Notes: a model not told the origin generated them from the letters alone. A DNA stretch of 64,000 nucleotides from Panorpa germanica (GCA_963678705.1 OY783208.1:12211782-12275781), one strand, 5' to 3'; shown: positions 1-11,137, counted from the first letter of the stretch. Numbers and translations: made by a program.

Positions 1-678
1 GTATTTAAATACATACATACAATCAAATATAACACAATAGAATCCCCTGATTTGCTATTGTTAAAAATTCTATAGAGTCACGATACACACCCTACAATCA
101 ATTTCTCTAAATCTTGTCCGAATATAATACGATTCTAATGCGATTCGGTTCAATCCGTTCGAATCTAATACGAATCCTATACGAATCTTGTCTACATTGT
201 TTGTAAGGTGGCTCGACATGGCTCGTGCTCGTTTGAATTCGTTCGTTTTGTGCGAATGTGATTACAACTGTTGTTAGTGAGAGATCGAACTTGTATGCGA
301 GTGAGATAAAACACGAGGAAAGGCACACGAGTCGGCTGATTGCAAACTAAACGAGAAACGAAGTTTTCAACGAAAACTACCACGAGTCAGTCTGGTCTGC
401 TCATACTGTTCGGTCCGATCCAAGCTCCGCCTCCTTTGCGATTCCACTGTCAAATTTTTAGTGTTCATTTTAGTGAATCGGAATCATATGTCACAGTGTA
501 ACTGGCCGCATGTAACACGTAACACATTTCATATATGTAAAACACAGATTCAAGTAACATCAACTTTTCTATGAACAGACTATTTATCGGAAGCGGAACT
601 GATAGTGTAAAACCACTTTAAAAAAAGTATTAGACAAGAAAGAATGTTTAAATTATATTAGATATGATATTAATAAAT
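1..678. other. intergenic, no gene recognised
   Basis: I recognise no gene here. Around 120-195 there is a short degenerate repetition of a GAATC-containing motif (variants of CGATTCTAATGCGATTC and GAATCCTATACGAATC). The small reading frames over it are products of that repetition. The rest is AT-rich sequence without a coding pattern. Confidence 0.4.
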
Positions 679-897
679 TTAAAAATAAAATAAATATAAA
701 TAAACAGATAATAAAAATATATATAACATATAATTAAATAATTCAGGCATCCTAAAATGTTTTCTAGGTTGCTCTTTGTTTTCTAACGCAAGTTCCTTTA
801 TTAATATTTCGGATGCACCTAATTTATGTCTTCTCAAAATCCCTCCCTGAACCCAATAACGGCGCTTGTTACGTTTCTTCCCCATATTCAACAACAT
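679..897 (-). pseudogene. PIF/Harbinger transposase N-terminal fragment
   Basis: A 72-residue minus-strand frame contains RRYWVQ, then RRHKLGASEILIKEL and FRMPELFNYML. This matches the N-terminal part of PIF/Harbinger (ALP1-like) nucleases, where RRYWV is followed by a helical segment and an FRM motif before the catalytic DDE core. The fragment starts with a plausible ATG but ends in a hydrophobic tail and stops where the family would continue into the nuclease domain. It is therefore a truncated copy or a single exon. I see no partner exon in the neighbouring sequence. The family assignment rests on these motifs only. Confidence 0.6.
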
Positions 898-1055
898 TGC
901 TTTTAACTCTTATTTTAGTTGAAGTGCTATTAAATGTCATTTAATAGACATTTTGAAATTGTAATCTCTCAAATGTTTTGATATTAATTTATGCATGACT
1001 ATATTTCGCTCTAATTATTATCTGACGTTTGTAGCAAAAACATAAATTAATTCTT

Positions 1056-1640
1056 CAATGGGCTTGTATCCTATGTCTTAATTTCTATAAAAGTGTACTA
1101 TATATTGATAAAGTGGGTTACTAGAACCTCAAATGTCCAATTATTTTTTAACAACTCCTTATATGTTAGGAGATATTAATAATTAAAAATGTCACTTTTT
1201 TGCTTTAATTATTAAAGGGATTCTACGTTGTAGAACATTCCAAGACATGTGACCTCACGTCCGCAATGTAGCTTTCTTTTATACAACAGAGCATAAAACA
1301 GGTAACATATTCATGATATGGACAAGTTTAAAGGTTACCAACCTTATAGCTCATAATCTCTGCTATATGTATATTTATATATCAATAACTAAATTCAATA
1401 ACAAATTTCAATATTATATCAGCCATAACAGGGTTAAATAACATGAAAACTTATTATTTTTGCAAAGTAACGCTTACGTACTAGATACTCAGGACTACAA
1501 ACAGCTACAAAACATTACCCCGGCACGAACCTATGCTACCACATGGTTACGTCATCTGTACCGACATCTCTAGCGCTAAAACTACAATTCAAATGTTTAA
1601 TTGCTATATCTCCGTCAACATTTAGACATTTAATAAAATA
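1056..1640 (+). repeat. left arm of long inverted repeat
   Basis: Pairs with 2965-3529. The outermost matching bases are CAATGGGCTTG, and the inner match fades after the ATATCTCCGTCAA segment near 1605-1625. Confidence 0.7.
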
Positions 1641-1911
1641 GACACGCCAATACACATTTATTAACATCAAGCTCAGTCAACAATTAGAAAGTCAACCCAT
1701 AAGAAATGACTCCACCCACATTGCTCATTCGCACAATTTTGTTATGAAGGACCTTTTAGCTATTTAGTAATTAATAGCAATTTTATATTTATATCAAAAG
1801 ACACAGCAAAACATCAAAACTTTCTTAGATTACATTTATTTTAAAACTACACTATTGAATTACATATAAATTGATTAAATACTTTAGTTAATAAGAATAC
1901 TAAATACAACA

Positions 1912-2258
1912 CTAAGTAAATGTAACTCGCGGTTTAAGTAATAAATAAAAATATGTGTAATTATTATTTTATGTTTATGCACCAAAAAGGTTAAGCATGC
2001 TGTAGGTTTGAGTGTTGAAGCGAAAAGAACGAATTAGGACCAAATGCGTAGTGTCGAACCCTAGAGAAGTGAATCGTAAAACAAAGAATGTTTACATAAG
2101 AAATGTTATCGTTTTCTCACAGAGGGCAGTGTATATAAAACAACTAGGCATAAAATATAAATGAATTGAGACAAAGAAATCTTAATTATAACATTAATTA
2201 AAAATAAAAGCAAGTTATTGATATACAAATATGAATATTGCATGCATTTATTAACAAC
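1912..2258 (-). repeat. dispersed repeat, copy 1 (other copy 14866-15211)
   Basis: This segment is the reverse complement of 14866-15211. Shared landmarks include the GCATGCAATATTCATATTTG stretch, the GGTCCTAATTCGTTCTTATC stretch, and the AAACCGCGAGTTACATTTAC stretch. It lies in the centre of the foldback element. No coding potential is visible. The match shows that the centre of the foldback element is, or contains, a separately dispersed sequence. Confidence 0.7.
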
Positions 2259-2964
2259 TACAATATATCCAAATCCAAAAGGTTACAAATAGTTCTATAT
2301 AATAGCTAGTTTTGTTTTTAGACACACTTAGATGATACATGATTATTTGCGTTTCTGTTTTATTTATTCTTGTTACCTACAGTTATATCGTTTAATCAAA
2401 AACAACTTCAGCATGTCGTAATTAAGTAATTAGACTTTCTAATTCAATCATTTATCCCATCCCACTTCTGACGACAAATGTTACAAATTTGTAGGTGCGT
2501 GTGGGGCAAATAGAAGGGTATCTAGCCTGGACTCGAGCATGTTAGGTTTTGCCGAACAGACTTAATGAATTTTCTTGAAGTTTTGCATGTCGTTTAGAGT
2601 TTTGTAATTTATTTTACCTTTTTTAATTAAAGGATAATAAAACAAATATTATTAATACACTTTAACTTTATTGATATCTAAATATTTCTACTAGGATTAG
2701 TGATTCATATTAAGATGAAACGATACTTGGCCATTTTTTCTCGCGAAATATAGATGGCGATACTATACAGCAGGTTAAATATTATCAAAAAAAACATGTT
2801 TTTTATGTTTAAATCGTTTTATGTAAGTAACTATAAACGCGAATCAAAATCTAAAAACGCAATTAGTTAGATGAATAACGTATCTTGATTTTAAGCTTTC
2901 TTCCACTGAATTTTAATGAGTTGGAACCGCAAAAATAAGTTTTAAAAATGAATATTGCTATATT

Positions 2965-3529
2965 TTCTAGTTACTCATCTAAATATTGACGGAGATATAG
3001 CAATTAAAAATTTGAATTGTAGTTTTAGCGCTAGAAATGGTCGGCCATATTTGTATGACGTGAAATGCATTTTAACGGCAGTTTTTTTGTTGAGTAGGTC
3101 AGTGCTATGGTAATGTTTTGTAGCTGTTGGTAGTCAAATAATCAAGTCAAATTAAAGAATAATAAGTTTTTATTTTATTTAACCCTGCTAAGGCAGACAT
3201 CATTGTGAAATTTTATTATTCCTTGAAATAGCTGTAAATAATATTTGATATTTTGATATATAAATACATATAGCAGAGATTTATGAACTGTAAGGTTGGT
3301 AACCTTACACAAGGATTGTGATGTCACATGCACTTGGAATGTGTACAGCGTTGAATCTCTTTAATAATTAAAGAGACAAAAGAGACAAAATGACTTTTTT
3401 AATTGTTAATATCTCCTAACATATAAGGAGGTATTAAAAAATAATTGAACAGTTGAGGTTCTGGTAACCCACTTTATCATTATATAGTACACTTTTATAG
3501 AAATTAAGACATAGGTCACAAGCCCATTG
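2965..3529 (-). repeat. right arm of long inverted repeat
   Basis: Reverse-complement partner of 1056-1640. Positions 3031-3060 of this arm are also found, in the other orientation, at 54103-54133 in front of a gypsy derivative. Confidence 0.7.
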
Positions 3530-3812
3530 CAAAATATGAATAAAAAGGTTGTACTGGTAGAAATAGTTAAAAGAAACATGCGATGATTAAACTTTTTAAA
3601 ATTGACGCTAAAATACTTAAAATATATTTTATCTTTCTAGTTATATTTTTATAGGTGTATTTTTTATAATTTAATTATTTATGTATTTAATTACAATATT
3701 TTTTTTATTCATATGTTTATAATATTTATTTTATATTTAAACTCTTTCTTATTTGCGTTATTTAAATACTATTTTAATAAATTTGTGTTTGTGCGGTTTC
3801 GTTTTACGCTGA

Positions 3813-6769
3813 TCATTTCCTTCTGATCAACATCCGCGCTGTTTTTAAGGCGTACGCGCCGAAGTTGTAACCCCAGTGCATTGTTTTCGCACCCCGCACA
3901 TCCGTATCGTGGTACGGACCGTTCAAACTGCTGCAAGTAAAACACAACGTTAGAATAGTACCAACACAAAAACAGAGGGTGAACATAAATGGATCAGGGT
4001 TACCAACTGACAACAACTGAATGTTGCCATGAACTCTGCACTGAAATATAGTTTAGTCAATTCACTGAAAATCATAAATTACAAAAATCTAAATCCGCAA
4101 CAAAGCGATCGGAGTTTCATTGGGTAGTTGCATATTTTCTATTTCGTCTGATAAAACTGCTTTTAATCACCCGATGAACAAAAAACGTAAATTTATGTCA
4201 AACGAATTTTTTTCTTAATGTAATCTGACATAATACTAACGTAAAAAAGATAACCTAAATATAGAACGTGTATTAGAAAGAGTAGGACAGCTATTGAAGT
4301 TAGTGTCGCGGCACAACTACCTTAATTAAAGTAAAAGTACTAAAATATTTTACTAGTTTAAGTATAATTTCTTATTTTTAGTTTAATAAATTTGTTGAAA
4401 TTTGATAAAAGTTTGAATATTTAACGGATTCATATTCCTGAACTACCGCGGAGAAAATGTTGTAACATGGAAGCAAATAATTGTGTGTTTTGTGACAGAC
4501 CTCGCAGACCCGGAGTAGGAATAAGTGGCTTGGAGATAATGTATCTATGCTCGAGCATCCGATGAGGTGGCAACCCTACACTCTATAGGACCGTCACATC
4601 ACGTGTCACGTGACACAGACGCAGGTGGAGATAGTTACCTGTACGAACAATTATTGTGCCACCAGGCTCCTTCAACGTACTCAGCACAGTTATGCAACCA
4701 CGACTCGTCCTGATCCTTATCGAACGTAGTGAACTTCATTCCGTTGTGGTAGGTCATTGAGTCGCCTGAAACAATAACAAGTACACTGCGGTACAAACAA
4801 ACCAACAACTGGGCACACACAACACCATCCATCCGTTGTTAACACGCTCACGACGGGACGGGGCGACGGAGAGGGGGATTATTTTACAACCAATGGACAA
4901 CGGGGAATGAAAACATATAATTTCCTGTTGTTTTCAACGTCAAATAATTTAAATTTTATACAAAAGTAAAACACAACGTGTTCCGTACTCCGTGCTCCGT
5001 CCTCAACGTGTTAACCATATTACTTAATCAATAATTTATCATTCACGATCTCGGAATTTCGGGATTTGAAAGAGTCAATCCCGGGATTAGTTGTATAGCA
5101 TTTCAGCAGTTAAGTTTAATGTTTTTTTTGCGTTACTGCATATAATAATTATATCCACAGAAGATCATATTTTGAAGAGTATAAAACTATATGATTTTTA
5201 AAATCGCCCGCAATCGCAATCGCACGACCTGATTCAACTCTAGTACGTGGGACGATACATAAAATAGCCAACAAATATCGATATCATAATGATAGCTACA
5301 GTTTTTGATCTAGAAACTTCTAATTTTGAACGAAATTGATTAATTTCTGCCGATACGACTAATCACCGACATCAGGCTCCGCCCACCAAATGTCAAAAGT
5401 TTTTGATCTCACTTCAACCGTAGTTTCAACATGAAATTCAATTACAAAGCTGTTGTCAACCAAGTTATGGGGCCCATTAGTTTTGTATTTGCATAACATA
5501 ATTGACACGCCACTAATACCATGGCGGCCGACAGTTGGGCCGACAGTTGGGCCGACATTTTCAATTCGATTCTAAAATAAAATCAAATTTAAAGCAAATA
5601 AATTGTGCCGTTCGCTTCGTTCACATTGTCCTTTCTTTATTTCTCGAGTTACCATTTGTTTATTTGCAACAAATGTGTGACAACAACTAAATGCAACCGC
5701 ACAAAGTAATATTAATTGATCAAACATTGGGCTTTGTGTCTAATTGAGAACCACTAGATTTTATAGTCCGGCAGAATTGACTTGGCATCCAAATAAACGG
5801 ATTGTATCTAGTGTGAAAGGAAGGCATTGAAGTCTACTCACAGAAACTGAGAGAAATATTCAAAATGGCGCCAATAATGTCACTAATATGCTCATGTCCT
5901 GTATGGTAATTCATCTGTTGATCCTTAAGAAGAAGAAACTTTATTTCGCGTAAAACTCAGGGCAGGACTGGTGTTAGAGTAGAACACAAAACTAACTGCA
6001 CTTCATTGGAAGTTTAGAAAGGACAAAAGTATCAAATCTTACCCGCAGTTCCGCTGTAACCGCTAATTGTCAGCTGGAATCCAGTACTGGAAGAGCCGAC
6101 GATAAAGGTCTCGTAACTGGCGTACGCCTTGGTCCCGTTATGCGTCTCCAGCTCAACGTACAGCTGATGGTTTCCTCCTTTTGTGATCTGCAATGAATTC
6201 AGGTCATTATAAATTCCATTTTTCTGAATGTTGACAGCAAAAGACTGCTAACTTCCACGCTAATTGATGACGTTGAAATGTTGTTAACAAATGTGAACTG
6301 ATCTACCTCATGGATGTGTTCCAGTCCAAGCCAGTGACTGGCTATCTTCGTACCGAATCCGTCACTGTATTCTGCGTAACTCATATTGAAGTCTACTTCT
6401 CCATTCAGTCTCTGTTGTATCGCCTGAAATAATAAAACAAATAGTTTTCTCCTGAAGATTCATTTAATCCTTGAGGTTTGCTTAATATTTTAGTAATCTG
6501 TTGGTGGAAAGAAAGATTTCTCTTTGATTCTAATAGAAATAAAATAAGTCACAGAATGTAATACGTTACGCAATTTTTTTACGTAGAAGGTAACTTCTAA
6601 AGAAATCTTAGATATGTAATTTTATTTATACATATAAGACTTACAGTCCATTTTTGTCCGGCTAATGTCAGGTCACAATAAACGTCAAATGATTCAGTGT
6701 TCGAGTTTGGTTGGATGAGGTACACACCGGATGTGTTCCCTAAAATATCTCCACAGTCTGAAGGCGGAG
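3813..6769 (-). CDS. FReD (fibrinogen C-terminal) exons
   Basis: Five exons rebuild a full FReD. 6645-6769 encodes DCGDIL then [19 protein letters not shown]. 6307-6423 encodes [12 protein letters not shown] and WLGLEHIHE. 6043-6187 encodes the NHQLYVELE strand. 4639-4765 encodes [12 protein letters not shown] and the calcium-site-like DKDQDES, then [15 protein letters not shown]. 3813-3930 encodes SLNGPYHDT and [19 protein letters not shown] and stops at TGA 3813-3815. Every splice junction carries GT/AG and the phases agree. Conserved cysteines (DCGD, YCDL, NCAE, NNC) and the WW pair are present. There is no stop inside the domain, so the FReD half looks intact. Confidence 0.85.
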
Positions 6770-9207
6770 CTGTAATGAAGTCACCTTGGTTATTGTAGGC
6801 GTTCGGCTGGATTAACAATATTTTAAACTTTCAAATTGTCATGATTGCCGTGGCGTGAAATTCATGGAAATTTTTTATTTAATAAATTGACATTGATGCA
6901 GATAAAGCAGATGTCCTGACTAATCAACGGAACAGACGAACTGCGATCAGGAAATTTAAGTAGAAGTCTTTCCAACTCACCGCATTCCACGACACCCGGC
7001 AGCCATTTTCCATCAGAGCAGACAATGAACTGGTGTGTGGGGCCTCTGTACTTTGTTGTGCAGTTGTAGCGCAAGGTTTTGTTTTCTGCAATGGCAGCAC
7101 CAGGTACTGGAGCTTCGCGGATCCAACTATCGAGTAGCTGCCCGTTACAGGAAGATCCGGTAAAATACAGCTAGTACTTCCTGTCAGAAGCACTCAAAGT
7201 TATTGATGCCCGGCGTAATTATTTAATCTAACATTAACTAAACGTGATTAACAAGAAGTTCAGTAGGTTAACTGAGGGTTAACTTTGGAGAAAACTTACT
7301 CTGACACTGAGGAGGCTCTGATGACCATGAACCATCGAGGCAGGTGATTTTGTCAGTTCCGGTTAGTTCAAACGTTGCGTCGCACGAATATTCAACACCA
7401 GATAAACTAAGAACTTGAATTCCCGGAATTAAATGATCCACATCCTCAACAACGTTGATTCTAGCATTAACTAGCAGTGGTGGCAAAGTGCAGGGTTTGT
7501 TAACTGAAAAATAAAGAGACAATGTCTGTAAACTTTCAGTAGAATTTCATTATTAACATTTTAAGCAGCCTGCTTGTTAGAAACGAATTATAACAAATTT
7601 AACTTGTCTTTCACTCACCCAAGCAGCTGGGAATCTCTGGCAGCCAATTTCCGTTTTCACAGTAGATGAGAGGTAGCCCTTGCAAGATATTTGGTGCAGA
7701 GCAGTCGTACTTCAATACTTTAAATTCCTTAACCGTTGATCCTGCAACTGGAGCATCCTGAGAGCCAAGGATCGAGTAGCTGCCATTTGCTGGTGCATCC
7801 GGAACAACGCAAGCGGTAGTTTCTGTTAAAAACATTCTTTCTTATTAAAAGTGTAAAGAAGTAGAGTTCATTCACGTCGCAAGCGGCGACTGACTTTAGT
7901 GTGTGAATTGACTTTCATTGCAAATTTTAATTTCATTTTTAAATTTAAATATTTAACTCGTTCTATATTTATTTTACTTATAACAACAAATAATTTTTCA
8001 TATAAACTGACTAAAAAAATATATTTTTTTCAACAAAATATTTTCAATTTATTTGTTTTTTGACCAACTTTTTTCAAAATTTGGAATTTTTTTTTGATTT
8101 GTAAATTAGGTACCAAAGTTAGCCCATATAAAAAATTTCAACTTTCAAATTTTTTTAAGACTTTTGACGTCCTCGGATTTTCGCTTGAATTTTCTGGAAA
8201 CCCATAATTTTGGAAAAACAAAAATATTTTTTTTTTACTTTTTGCTCTATAATTTTAATGCGTAATAGATTATATAACGTAATACTTTAAATTCCTCAAC
8301 CGTTGATCCTGCAACTAGAGCATCCTGTGAGCCGGCGATTGAGTAGCTGCCCTTTGTAGGTGCCTCCGGAACAATGCAGGCGGTAGTTTCTGTTGAATAC
8401 ATTCGTTTTTATTAAAAGTATAAAGAATTGGTTAACTGCCTGCACTAGGTAGTTAGGTGAGATTTGCATGTTGAAAAGTTTAACACGAGGCCAGGACAGA
8501 ATCTCGGGAGTTACTTACTTTGACACTGAGGAGGCTCTGTGGTCCATAATCCGTTATAACAGAGAGCTGTTCTATTTCCTACGATCTCAAAAGTTGCGTC
8601 GCAGGAATAAATGGCTATGGTCCAATTAGGAACTTCCGTGCCCTGTACCAAAGGGCAACCTGAACCTGAGAGCATATAGCTTCCATGCGCTGGATTTGTC
8701 GGCAAGGGACAAGTTACCTTTTCTGGAAAATACAAAAATAAACTAGATTTAGTCCCAACAACATTTGTTATTTTCCTTTTAGGGCATTATCTTACTCTGG
8801 CATTTTGTAAATTGCGTGTCCCATATGCCACCAATGCAAACAGCCGTGGAATGTGAATATAGTACGTAGCCGACGTCACAGTTGTACTGAATTACAGTTG
8901 AATTGGGTACAACTGCTCCAAGATGTGTGTCAGCGGGGGCCCCCAGAACTGCGTAACGTCCGTTCCCTGGGAATTCTGGCAAAGTACAGCTTCTGCCAGT
9001 TAAATGAATTTTTCTGGATTAAAGTTAGTTGCAGTGCAGCAAGAAGTTTAATTTGTTTCGATCCTCGATGCTTGTCTGGTGCAAATAATCAATTTGGAAA
9101 CACAAAATACTACTGGACAAGTAGTTAATGAAATAATAAATTGAGTGCGAGTTTTGCCCCACTTCATGGTACTTACGAATAAGACTGAGGAAAAGAGCCA
9201 GAGTCAT
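3813..9207 (-). CDS. secreted CCP (sushi) repeat / fibrinogen-related domain protein, damaged
   Basis: The gene reads on the minus strand as a signal-type exon (9177-9207), at least five CCP exons (8796-8992, 8519-8722, 7619-7822, 7300-7503, 6981-7180), then five FReD exons (6645-6769, 6307-6423, 6043-6187, 4639-4765, 3813-3930). CCP exons are symmetrical phase 1-1 modules, and the junction into FReD is phase-consistent if the acceptor is at 6770. Proteins of this type are secreted lectin-like recognition molecules. CCP modules mediate protein contacts and FReD domains bind carbohydrate or acetylated ligands, so an immune or hemolymph role is a fair inference. Damage: a one-base loss in the 6981-7180 module, a truncated extra CCP exon at 8281-8389 next to a Helitron-derived insertion, and an unresolved phase between 9177 and 8992. 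It may be a pseudogene, or these may be assembly errors. Confidence 0.75.
6981..7180 (-). CDS. CCP module exon with one-base frameshift
   Basis: The start reads [19 protein letters not shown] and the end reads [11 protein letters not shown] through [10 protein letters not shown], but they lie in different frames. The change falls near 7115-7120. By comparison with the neighbouring module ([12 protein letters not shown]), one base appears to be missing between the GSA and the APVPG equivalents. Donor GTGAGT follows at 6980. This breaks the protein unless it is a sequencing error. Confidence 0.65.
7300..7503 (-). CDS. CCP module exon
   Basis: Encodes [16 protein letters not shown], then [28 protein letters not shown]. 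The four CCP cysteines and the tryptophan before the last cysteine are present. Acceptor TTTCAG precedes it and donor GTAAGT follows. Entry and exit phase are both 1, as in the other modules. Confidence 0.75.
7619..7822 (-). CDS. CCP module exon
   Basis: Encodes [20 protein letters not shown], then [26 protein letters not shown] with the CCP cysteine and tryptophan spacing. The partial exon at 8281-8389 is a close duplicate of its first half, so the two modules come from an exon duplication. Confidence 0.75.
7870..8280 (-). mobile_element. non-autonomous Helitron fragment inside the CCP/FReD gene
   Basis: The sequence starts with the GTCGC/GCGAC hairpin-like end (ACGTCGCAAGCGGCGAC) and continues through the same AT-rich body as the copies at 16.2-20.2 kb and 46.8-48.4 kb (ACCAACTTTTTTCAAAATTT, then CTGGAAACCCATAATTTTGG). 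About half of the body is missing. The CTAG terminus and the 5-prime end are not preserved. It lies between a complete CCP exon and one that has lost its distal half. Confidence 0.7.
8281..8389 (-). pseudogene. truncated CCP exon (duplicate of 7619-7822)
   Basis: Reads [19 protein letters not shown] and continues to the point matching EEFKVL, then stops against the Helitron-derived sequence at 8280. The second half of the module with its last two cysteines and donor site is missing. The acceptor at 8390 is preserved and similar to that of 7822. Splicing it in would break the protein. Confidence 0.7.
8519..8722 (-). CDS. CCP module exon
   Basis: Encodes [20 protein letters not shown], then [13 protein letters not shown] and [15 protein letters not shown]. 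All four CCP cysteines and the tryptophan are present. Acceptor TTTTCCAG and donor A/GTAAGT fit phase 1-1. Confidence 0.75.
8796..8992 (-). CDS. CCP module exon, most N-terminal
   Basis: Encodes [48 protein letters not shown]. It is a complete CCP module with donor A/GTAAG at 8795. All acceptors visible upstream require an incoming phase of 2. The strong donor of the signal-type exon (C/GTAAGT at 9176) would deliver phase 1. Either the weaker donor four bases further on is used or a base is missing. Confidence 0.7.
9177..9207 (-). CDS. signal-type exon [10 protein letters not shown]
   Basis: ATG at 9207-9205 begins [10 protein letters not shown], a short hydrophobic stretch ending in the strong donor C/GTAAGT. 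An acceptor-like TTTCTTGCAG lies just upstream at about 9216-9225. This could therefore be the second exon, joined in frame (phase 1) to the hydrophobic first exon at 10960-11137. It gives the CCP/FReD protein an N-terminal signal sequence. The start is tentative. Confidence 0.45.
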
Positions 9208-9540
9208 GTTGGTCGCTGCAAGAAACTGAAAAAGAAAATGCAACTTGCACACACAGAAGTAGAATACAACGACCAGTTTTTTAAAAAAATAAAAAATAGA
9301 TTTTAAACAAAAAAGTGCATAAGTAGTCGAATCCATCATACAGCGAGACCAGAAAACAGAGACCATAGAATCTATATCAATGACACTTGTAATATAACTG
9401 TAAGTAGTAAATATTTCTGAAATTCCTTTTCTCAAATTCCAAATGTCTAATTATTAAATGTTCAAAAAAAATTAGAATTATGAAACAATGAACTAAACTC
9501 TGTATTAAAAGAAATTGAACTTTGAAATAACATTGAAAAA

Positions 9541-10600
9541 GTTTAAAAATGGAAAATCTATTGATCAAATGCAAGAACAATTACAAGAGCAGAAAAGAGA
9601 GAGAGAGCTAAATCACACCGACAAAATGAAGACACTTATAGCAATTCTTATTTTCAAACTGTTAAAACATTTTACGGAGAACCAACAAAATTAAATGCTT
9701 TTATAAAACAGGTAGACAATATAGTGAACATGTTTAGAAATGCAGGTAATGAAATCAAAACGTGTACAGTTGAAGTAATTTTATCTAAGTTGGAGGGTTC
9801 TGCTAAAAGGGTGACCTGAAAAAAGTACTAATCAATAACTTCTCAGACCAAAGAGCTGACGGTACGCGTACACGGTCAGCTCTATTAGCCTACAGTAGCC
9901 AAAATGATTGTAATCTTGTGTTCAATGAAAATTTAAACCATATACAAAGGTATTACAAATTAAAGGTATTACAAAGGTATTAAAATCTTTTACTGGAGGT
10001 TTGAGAGGAAAATTGGGAAATAGTATAAGAGCAAGAATGCCAAGTTCTGTGGAACAGGCATGGTCATATGTGTTAGAAAAGGAAAACATACAACGCATGC
10101 AGTGCATATACTACTCATCTCATATACCAGATAGACCAATGAAAAATTTAGACTCATCTCACTTTACACCGCAAAATATATCCTTTCAATAAAACAATCA
10201 TTTATACCTTATCAACAAAATTTCAAACCAAAACCAACATTAGCGCCATTCACATAATCATTTGAACCTATTCCATCCCAAACCTAGTTCAGCTATTCCA
10301 AAAGCACAAATTTCACCTGACACAAAAATCAACTATTGAAAATGAAAATAGACCAGAACATGAAAATGCAATATATTTTGAAGTAGAACTGAAAACTGAA
10401 AACGAAAATACACCTGATGAGCATTACAAATATTTTCAACAAGAACCTGAAGAATATTATAAACACATAAAACAACAACCAGAAATAAAATATGTTTTAG
10501 AAAATAAGAAATTAATAAATAATAATTTAATAATTGTTACGTCAAAGAAGCCTTACTTTTTATTAAGAATGAAGTTAAATGACTTAAAATGGAAAAACAA
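9541..10600 (+). pseudogene. decayed gag region of an LTR retrotransposon
   Basis: Plus-strand translation in shifting frames gives a gag-like pattern: TVKTFYGEPTKLNAFIKQVD and MFRNAG at about 9655-9745, then LEGSAKRVT. This is followed by GGLRGKLGNSIRARMPSS and EQAWSYVLEKENIQRMQ at 9990-10100, where many gags have their late capsid helices. A Q/E-rich tail follows at 10330-10520. Several stops and frame changes interrupt it. No protease, reverse transcriptase or LTR was found next to it. It lies inside a putative intron or upstream region of the CCP/FReD gene. Confidence 0.5.
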
Positions 10601-10607
10601 AATTTAG

Positions 10608-10665
10608 AATTTACCTGACAGCAGCTCTGTCTGGCACAACACTAATATTATCATAAAATGTACGT
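10608..10665 (-). pseudogene. degenerate duplicate of the hydrophobic first exon
   Basis: The minus strand here resembles 10960-11010, including the shared GCTGCTGTCAG/GTAA donor region. A short leader-like sequence precedes the donor. The copy at 10960 has the better reading frame and GTAAGT donor. This looks like a duplicated first exon that decayed. Confidence 0.4.
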
Positions 10666-10956
10666 TAATATAAAATCATAAAATGACATTTTGTGCCTTT
10701 ACAATTATAAAAATAAACTGAAATATTACCAAGTTTCGTTTAAGTAAAATGTTATCTATATTTAAGCTAATATAGACATTTTGTGCTTAGCGGAATTGAT
10801 TAAATAACTTTTATTTCTAAATTGTGTACTAGGGGTTATTCTTCCTCTTTTTGGCTATTTATTATACTTAAAATTGCGCTGAAGAAATATAATCCACAGA
10901 ATCACTGGTGTTTAAGAATATCGATTGTGAAAATAAAAACAAAAATTAGAACTTAC

Positions 10957-11137
10957 CTGACAGCAGCCTTAATTGGCACCACACAAACATTATAAAAATT
11001 TTCAACATTTTGGTTATTTTGTGTTTCACTCTATCGCGTTCACTTGTAATTGTCGTTAGGCCAGTTGGTCCAGGCATCTTATAGTCGAATTGTCGAATGA
11101 TAAACTGGTTCAAACTGCCAAATATTCGCGTAAACAA
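10957..11137 (-). CDS. putative first exon with signal peptide
   Basis: A minus-strand frame contains MLKIFIMFVWCQLRLLS starting at about 11009, followed by donor G/GTAAGT. It is a classic hydrophobic leader. An upstream in-frame ATG at 11076 (MPGPTGLTT...) would put the leader inside a longer N-terminus and is less likely. The exon ends in phase 1, which joins in frame to the exon at 9207. It may be the true start of the CCP/FReD gene. That it belongs to this gene is inferred from orientation and phase only. Confidence 0.45.

Larger units (their letters stand above)
1056..3529. mobile_element. foldback-type element with ~0.55 kb inverted arms
   Basis: The segment starting CAATGGGCTTG at 1056 reappears in reverse complement ending at 3529. 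The two arms (about 1056-1640 and 2965-3529) can be aligned over most of their length, including the polyA-rich stretch near 1190, TAACATATAAGGAG, and TTTTAGCGCTAGA. The arms have diverged by many substitutions and small indels, so the element is old. The centre holds a dispersed repeat that also occurs elsewhere in the window. There is no transposase ORF, so it would be non-autonomous. No clear target-site duplication is visible. Confidence 0.7.

Noticed and set aside
107..383. 73- and 63-residue frames near the left edge
   Set aside because: Overlapping frames across a degenerate GAATC repetition. No family resemblance.
4468..4566. Short frame [18 protein letters not shown] with a CxxC motif
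   Set aside because: Only 32 residues within an intron of the FReD gene, no splice support and no copy elsewhere.
9025..9580. 136- and 67-residue minus-strand frames rich in Phe/Tyr
   Set aside because: Low-complexity AT-rich translation across an intron. Only the short signal-type segment at 9177-9207 is supported by splice sites.
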